Source: Larix sibirica
Lineage: Eukaryota > Streptophyta > Pinopsida > Pinales > Pinaceae
Reading direction: 5' to 3'
NCBI GenBank assembly: GCA_004151065.3
Contig: NWUY0300046465.1
Coordinates: forward strand, 7,319 to 30,539
DNA length: 23,221 nucleotides
Each line of letters begins with the position of its first letter. Within the stretch, counting starts at the first letter, position 1. The position numbers and the translations under genes were made by a program. The notes under the pieces were generated by a model that was given only the letters and a program-made list of their open reading frames with translations, made no database searches and was not told where the DNA came from. Shown piece by piece: positions 17,729 through 23,221 of the stretch.

Positions 17729-18787
17729 TCACCTTCTTGCTAATGATGGCCCTCCATTTTTCTGATCCCCTGGACTTCTCCTCTCCCTGTTAACATAACA
17801 TAATATGGCCAAGTGCATGCAGAAAAGAGCCTTGTGGGAACGTCTGAATCCGCCACCTTTCCATTCCTTATAAGGAAAATTTCCATTCCAGACAATAATT
17901 AACGTCGTACCTGCCATTAAAAGCTGCTCATGATTCGTAGTACTTTGGAGATATCTCCCAAGCAGATGGCTGGATCCTCCATTTCCCTTGCTCATAACTG
18001 TAATCGCAACCTCAAGCTTTGAAAATACTGAAAATAGGCCGAAGTAAATGTTGATTAAGGCCCTTTTTCCTCCTCCTTCAACCTTTAGCCTTTTGGTGGG
18101 TGGAGCGAACCGTCCGGTGGCTGGGCGAGGGCCCTCCTGATGTCCTGATTCGTCCACTTCATGATATCGCGTCATGTCTTGAAGCATAATTTCTCTGCAT
18201 CTATCCTGGGTAGTCTCATCATTCAGATCCACCCAAGTGTTAGCATAAATATAATTATGGGTTTCAATCCCAAGGTTTGCCAGAAGGTCCGTTAGCTTGT
18301 TGCCATTTCTTTTGACATGGTTGAAAGTAAGTTCCAACCTGGGATGAAAGATCACCGCCATCTTCTCCTGCCTCCCTTATAACCGCCAGGATGATGCCAC
18401 CTTGGAGCTCAGTTTTCCATGTTGGATCTTGGTTTCCATGTGTAAGGCTACCTGAGAGTCTCCTTCAACAATTAGTGGGGTCCAGTTATGTAAATCCACC
18501 ATCTGTATTTCATGAAGTAAACCCTCCACTTCCGCTGCATTTTTGGATTCCATGCCAATGAACCCAATTCTTAAACCTTGGATTCATTCAAGGTGGCTTC
18601 TGATAGCACATCTGAATCCTGCAGGACTGGGATTTCCCTTCGAAGCATCGTCGAAGTTGATTTTGAAGAAACCGATAGGGGGAGGAGACCATAATTCTGG
18701 GCTAGAGATCTCCATGGATGTCCTTCCTGGTCTCCCAAAACACTGCGTTAGCCTAGATATCCCCCAAGCCTTCAGGATTAAGGATTC
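17729..18787 (-). pseudogene. LINE B RNase H domain, catalytic residues retained
   Basis: The minus strand from about 18680 reads GFFKINFDDASKGNPGPAGF (first Asp kept; the usual Gly of FDGAS is Asp), then MESKNAAEVEGLLHEIQMVD (Glu), PLIVEGDSQVALHMETKI (Asp) and FNHVKRNGNKLTDLLANLGI (last Asp). All four acidic positions of the D-E-D-D centre can be placed. Stops lie after HLE (about 18592) and before GRQEKMAV (about 18377), and there is one at 18788. After the domain a 160-residue tail runs to 17729 and includes the basic cluster PPTKRLKVEGGGKRA. It belongs to the same frame as the zf-RVT region. Confidence 0.9.
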
Positions 18788-19951
18788 CTAGGCATTTGCT
18801 TCCCAGTCTGCATTTTCCCAAGATTGCATTTTCACTGTTTCAAGAATATTATTCCGGATGGAGTTCCAGACCTTATCTTTAGTTCTAGATTTCCATTGGA
18901 AAGTTTTGGAGTTTCTTTCCCTCCATAATTCCCAGACAACAAAATAAGGAAAAATATTCCAAAGAGGATTAACAATTGGGTTTTGAAAAGGGTCATTTGT
19001 CCACGAGGAGGTGGTCTGGTCTGGGCAGTCTCTATGCCTATCTGATCTTCTGAAAGAAATGGTTCCCCGGTCCCATAAGTTCAAAGAAAAAGGACACGAT
19101 TCAAGGAGGTGATCCAATGTTTCTTCCTCATTAGTACACATACAACACTAGTAAGGGCCTTGCATACCTCTATTCTGAATATTTTCTCCCGTAAGGATGC
19201 GTCCTCTGATTACTAACCAAATGAAGATGGAAATTTTAGGCCATAGTTTTGCATCCCACAACTTCTACCATTTCTTATCGGGAGGATGGTTATTATGACT
19301 CATCCATATGTTATATGCTTCCTTGATGGTGAAAGTGCCTTTTGGTTCGAAACCCCATCGGAGTTTCTCCTCCCTCATGTGAATCCCGATTCTTCTGTTA
19401 TTTAGGGCTTCTTCGATTCTGTCGAATTCCTCCGCAGGACCAAGATGTTCCCACCAATCTTGAGGTGCCAAAACCCTACAATCTTGCTCTGTATTTGAGT
19501 CTACCCAAAGATCCTTAACTTGTATTTTTGTTTAGTTCATACATTCCTGGATGAGCTGGGGCACTTCTAAGCTTCTGTCAAGAGGAGGTAATTGCTGCCA
19601 TGAATTTTCCCATGCCTTATCTCTCTTCCCATTTCTAACTTCCCAAAAACTGTTATCTTGGATTACTCTTCTCCCTTGGGATGCAATTTTCCATATATGC
19701 GACCCAGGTATTCCCTCTAAGAATCAGATGAGATTACCTTTCTCCCAACCCTCAACATATTTCTTATGCTAGAGGTTTTCCCATGGTTCCTGATTGTGGG
19801 TGACCCATCTCCACCATATATTTTCCGCACTTACATAATTAAATTCTGGATCTCGAAGGTTGAGACCACCTTGCTCCTTAGGAGAGCATATAGTTTCCCA
19901 TTTCACCAAGGCCCATTTCTGGTGTTCATTTGAACCGTTCCACAGGAAGTT
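18788..19951 (-). pseudogene. LINE B zf-RVT and connection region
   Basis: The frame reads QGGLNLRDPEFNYVSAENIW and WVTHNQEPW just below the stop at 19952. It then gives APQDWWEHLGPAEEFDRIEE (19471-19265), LRWGFEPKGTFTIKEAYNIW, KLWPKISIFIWLVIRGRILT and CCMCTNEEETLDHLLESCPF (about 19150-19080), which has the C-x-C-C...H...C zinc motif of zf-RVT. WNIFPYFVVWELWRERNSKT follows, the usual link to RNase H. Point stops occur at 19262 and before CCMC, among others. The function of zf-RVT in plant LINE proteins is not settled. Confidence 0.9.
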
Positions 19952-21390
19952 TCATTGAATGTTCTTGATTTCCTTCAGGATTTCTTTTGGGGCTGCCAGG
20001 GCAGAGAACAGGTAAACATGCATAGCTTGCAGAATGAAGTTTACCAAGACCAGTCTACTTGCAAAATTCAGAGGCCTAAAGGTCCAATTTGAAATTTTTT
20101 TCCTCATTTTGTCCAGCAATATTTCATACCATGAACCTTTACGCACCTTCGAATCTACCATAGGGGCTCCGAGGAATTTGGATGGAAGGGAGCTCTCTTG
20201 GAAACCCAATATTTGACAAATGTTGTGTCTAGTAATCCTTGGGTATTAAAGAAGAAGAACTGGGAATTTTGTTCGTTAACTTCCAGACCCAAAGCTTTAC
20301 CAAAGTTGGTTAAACACAATTTGATCTTCCTAGCCTGTTGAATTGAAGGATGCCCCATCACCATAGTATCATCAATGAACTACTGGTGCGTTTGGCGATC
20401 CGCTCTTGGGTGGATGAGAAGCCCCTGCATTTCTTGGTTACCTTGAATAGCCTTGATTGTTCTTCCTAATCCTTCCACCATTATTATGAGTAAGAAGGGA
20501 GATAAAGGGTCTCCCTGTCTAATACCCTTTGTTGGTTTCGTTAGACCTGTGGGCACTCCATTAAGAAGAATGGAGAAGAAGGCTATAGAGATGAGATTCA
20601 TAATCCAGTTGATATAATCTTCTACAAATCCAAAGGAAATGAGCATGGCCCTCATGAACTACCAGTTGATTTTGTCGTAGGATTTAGCTATGTCAAGTTT
20701 CAACATCATCCCCGAGATCTTTTCTTTTTTGAGGGAATGTAAAACTTCATGAACAAGGATAATTCCGTCCATGATTTTCCTTCCTTCAACAAACCCTGAT
20801 TGCTCAGGGGAGACTAGAGAAGGGAGGATGGGTTTGAAACGGTTGGCTATTACCTTGGTAACAATTTTGTATATTATGTTGCAAAGGGCTACGGGTCGAA
20901 ATTTACCCATGGAATCCGCCCCATTAACCTTGAAGACAAGAGTTAAAAAGGTGGCAATGAAAGCAGGGAGAATTTTCACTGAGAGTCTAGAATTTTCCAC
21001 AATCCGCCAAAATTATGTCTTGATGAGGTCCCAAAAGTGATGAAAGAAGTTGGCAGTGAAGCCATCCGGTCCTGGTGCTTTTCCATCAACCATTTGGTTC
21101 ACTGCTTCTTCAACTTCGAGAAGGGTCATTAGTTTCATTAAAATATCGTTTTGATCTTGTGACACAAGAGTGGGGGTATGTTGTGTTATTTTCTCAATAT
21201 ACTCGTCTCTATCCTGTATAGGTTTAGTCATGATATCCTGAAAGTGGTGGCCAAGTTCCTTAGCAATATCCTCCCTGGTTTCCAATCTTTCTCCATTGCT
21301 ATTTTTCATCGTGAGGATTCTATTTTGTGATCGGTTCTGGCTGACTGATCTGTGGAAGAATTTAGTGTTTATTCCCCATCTTTTAGCCAA
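19952..21390 (-). pseudogene. LINE B reverse transcriptase
   Basis: Polymerase domain of ORF2. From 21390: INTKFFHRSVSQNRSQNRI, VDGKAPGPDGFTANFF (domain start), FRPVALCNIIYKIVTKVIAN, SPEQSGFVEGRKIMDGIIL, motif A LKLDIAKSYDKINW, INWIMNLISIAFFSILLNG, GIRQGDPLSPFLLIIMVEGL, then motif C FIDD at 20368-20379, preceded by TAG (20380-20382) where Gln is normal. LGAPMVDSKVRKGSWYEIL and FASRLVLVNFILQAM give the thumb. Stops lie at 21013, 20659, 20380 and 19952. A frameshift near 20180 separates motif C from the thumb. All catalytic Asp residues remain. Confidence 0.95.
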
Positions 21391-22463
21391 TTAACTCTAT
21401 CTTTCTGGTGCCATGGAATTTCCTCCTGTCGTTCCCTCTCCCGCGGCATATTACACACTCTTGCTTCTTCCTCTTGAAGCTCAGTTGTGTATCCTGTAAT
21501 CATGCATTGTTTCTGTATTTCCTCCGACCTAGATTCTAGGAGTTTTTTATCTGTGAAGATATTCCCAAACTCCTCCTTGTTCCATTTCTTTATCTTTTCT
21601 TTAAGTCCTTTCAGTTTTTGTTGGAACTTATACATACTTTGGCCATCCCCTTTGCTTAGATCAACCCACTAGTGCTCAAATTTTTCTTTGAACTCTGGAT
21701 GGCTTAACCAGAATTGTTCAGATCGAAAGGGATTTTTGAATTGTGAACCCATCCCGCTCCACCACAATTCCATTGGCCAGTGGTCTGAACCAACATCCGG
21801 GAGAACAGACATTGATATTTCACTTCCATATTCCATAACTAATTCAGAAACAAGAAAGCGGTCCAAGCAAGAGGCAATGTGACGATATCCCATTCATTTC
21901 TTGTTCCATGTAAACCGACCTTGCCCCAGGATAACATCCATCAGACTCAGGTCTTCAATAATATCTTTGAAACGACCACATTCTTCCTCCAACCTATGTC
22001 TTCTGCCTTTCTTTTCCTCTAAAGAGGTAATGATATTGAAGTCTCCTCCCATAATCCAATGCTTCCCCTCTGTCCATTCGAGCATACGCCAAAGGGAATC
22101 AATGAAAGACATTTTTTCACAAGGTGTGTGAGGGCCATAAACATTGGTTAAGAATTCGGTGACCGAGAATCCAATTACTCCATATTATGCTGAGAGGAAC
22201 CAGTGATTCCCATAGAATCCAAACAGACTTACTTTGTTGGGATCCCATAGAATTACCAATCCCCCTGCCATCCCTCTAGTATCCATACTAATTCCTTCAC
22301 TTCCTTTCCAGATCTTGTTACTTGTTTCCTGTAGTTGTTTCGCCGAGCAGTTTGTTTCTTGGAGGAAAACAATGGTCGAATTTGTCTTTTGAATCCTTTT
22401 TCTGAAAATATTTGCTTTTTGAGGGCTATTAAGACCTCTTATATTACAGGATACAATCTTCAT
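21391..22463 (-). pseudogene. LINE B ORF2 start, endonuclease domain and linker
   Basis: ORF2 starts at ATG 22463 with MKIVSCNIRGLNSPQKANIF, a near-consensus L1 start. The endonuclease fold shows VFLQETNC (Glu), GGLVILWDP, WIMGGDFNII (Asp, Asn), ASCLDRFLVS and PDVGSDHWPMEL (Asp, His), so every catalytic position is filled. Stops sit at 22185, 21894 and 21669. The linker 21635-21391 is lysine- and glutamate-rich (LKGLKEKIKKWNKEEFGNIF) and likely helical. It ends with WHQKDRVNWLKDGE, after which the frame shifts into the reverse transcriptase. Confidence 0.95.
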
Positions 22464-22572
22464 TGAAAAACATATATATTTATAAACCTAGTGCAACCCT
22501 AATGGTAGGGTACTGACTTGATTCAATCAACTTTAAACCTGCTGCTGCAATACAATGCCTATTGGATTTCCT

Positions 22573-23221
22573 TCATGACTTCCTTATTATCTCTTCATGT
22601 TTTCTTTTGTAGTCTTTATGGGAACCTTTATGGGAACCTAGGTTGATTCCAAGACAATTGGTTTCCCTTGCTTTGATGATAGCCTCCTTTAGCAGAACTA
22701 CTTGTTCCTCGGGGACGTATCCTTTTTCTGCATCTTCGCAGGCTTGTTCAATGCCATCTAGATCTAGATCCCCAATGTCCATCTCTTCAGTTTCTTCTCA
22801 TGTGTGCCTTTCTAGGTCTTCGTTGTGCTTTTCTACCACCGCAGTAGTTGTTTCTTTAGTATTTCCGTCCTTCTCTTCCTGTCTATTCGGTTCCTGTTGG
22901 TTCTCCTTAGGTGATGCAATGATGTTTTCCTCTGATTGATCTCCTAGAGATTCAAATTTATTGGATGTTAAAATATTCTTGGGGGCTTCCTTTTTTTCCT
23001 GTTTTCTCCCTCTTATTTTACGCGTAGGAACCCTAGTGAACCCTTGATCCATATTTTCCTCATCCTTCTTAGTAGGGCGTTTTGGAGTGTTCATAGGGCA
23101 TTCTTTGAACAGATGTCCATATTCGTGACATCTGAATGTGATTTGCTCATAATCTAGAGTTTGCACCCAATCTTCATCTTCCCATGACATTTTGATGGCT
23201 TCTGGTAGTTCTTTGGATAGA
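22573..23221 (-). pseudogene. LINE B ORF1 C-terminal part with degenerate zinc knuckle
   Basis: ORF1 would be the RNA-binding protein of the element. The frame enters from the right edge and runs to 22573 with one TGA at 22798-22800. Near 23140 it reads EQITFRCHEYGHLFKECPMN. The knuckle should be CxxCx4Hx4C, but the first Cys is missing, as if three residues (C-x-x) were deleted. A long charged, probably disordered tail follows (RKIRGRKQEKKEAPK, EENIIASPKENQQEP). Near 22637-22614 an in-frame 12-bp duplication gives GSHKGSHK. The spacer to ORF2 is about 110 bases. The N-terminal part lies outside the window. Confidence 0.88.
22614..22637 (-). repeat. 12-bp perfect tandem duplication in LINE B ORF1
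   Basis: The unit ctttatgggaac occurs twice in tandem (22614-22625 and 22626-22637). It adds four codons in frame (GSHK twice), so it is compatible with translation. Confidence 0.9.

Larger units (their letters stand above)
17214..23221 (-). mobile_element. LINE B: L1-like non-LTR retrotransposon, better preserved, runs off the right edge
   Basis: On the minus strand this has ORF1 (C-terminal part, with a zinc knuckle) and ORF2 with endonuclease, reverse transcriptase, zf-RVT and RNase H in order, followed by a 3' region. ORF2 stays in one frame from 22463 to about 21380, a second to about 20180 and a third to 17729, so only two frameshifts are needed, plus a set of point stops. Endonuclease, polymerase and RNase H catalytic residues are all still present. 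The element shows no poly(A) at its 3' side. The right end and 5' untranslated region lie outside the window. Confidence 0.93.

Noticed and set aside
18070-18105. Basic cluster after RNase H (PPTKRLKVEGGGKRA), considered as a nuclear localisation signal
   Set aside because: The match is suggestive only; the tail may lie outside the functional protein, so I mention it only within the RNase H entry.
1-23221. CRISPR arrays, tRNA or rRNA genes, bacterial-type operons
   Set aside because: No regularly spaced short repeats, no cloverleaf or rRNA-like segments, and no prokaryotic gene organisation were seen. The tRNA-like 12-mer at 10271 is a primer binding site, not a tRNA gene.

Overview
The window reads as repeat-dense nuclear DNA of a seed plant. 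There are no ribosome binding sites or operons, every long reading frame is eroded, and the content is plant-type retrotransposons plus one intron-containing receptor-kinase relic. The great age of the copies (LTRs of one element only about 84% alike by hand alignment), the AT-rich spacers and the style of the L1-like LINEs suggest a large gymnosperm (conifer-like) genome. That assignment is inference. I see no intact host gene, no RNA gene and no CRISPR array.

Layout. (1) Positions 267-2177 hold a short LTR element on the minus strand. It has about 220-bp LTRs, a tRNA-Met-type primer binding site and no recognisable gag or pol. (2) Positions about 2760-3925 (minus) hold a six-exon pseudogene of a plant receptor-like kinase. 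Its splice sites still pair in phase, but the invariant lysine is gone, one exon has collapsed so that the catalytic loop and DFG are missing, and an exon edge was duplicated together with a TA microsatellite. (3) Positions 3926-6614 are non-coding spacer. (4) Positions about 6615-17213 (minus) hold LINE A, an L1-like element (ORF1 tail, endonuclease, reverse transcriptase, zf-RVT, RNase H). It is split by (5) a complete Ty3/gypsy element on the plus strand at 9927-15541, with both LTRs, PBS, PPT, a perfect 5-bp target duplication and the domain order gag-PR-RT-RNase H-IN-chromodomain-like tail. (6) Positions about 17214-23221 (minus) hold LINE B, a second and better preserved L1-like element that runs off the right edge.

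How the parts relate. The gypsy element inserted into the LINE A ORF2 between the endonuclease and reverse transcriptase regions. Removing the element and one target copy gives a continuous reading frame across the junction. The 3' end of LINE B abuts the ORF1 remnant of LINE A near 17.2 kb, so LINE B either inserted into LINE A or truncated it. The window therefore records successive retrotransposon insertions, all now decayed. The most unusual details are the kinase mini-exon that joins in phase, the 37-codon in-frame duplication inside the LINE A reverse transcriptase, and a gypsy polyprotein frame that runs about 34 codons into the 3' LTR. I did not find a new defence, toxin or other multi-gene system, and I do not claim one.
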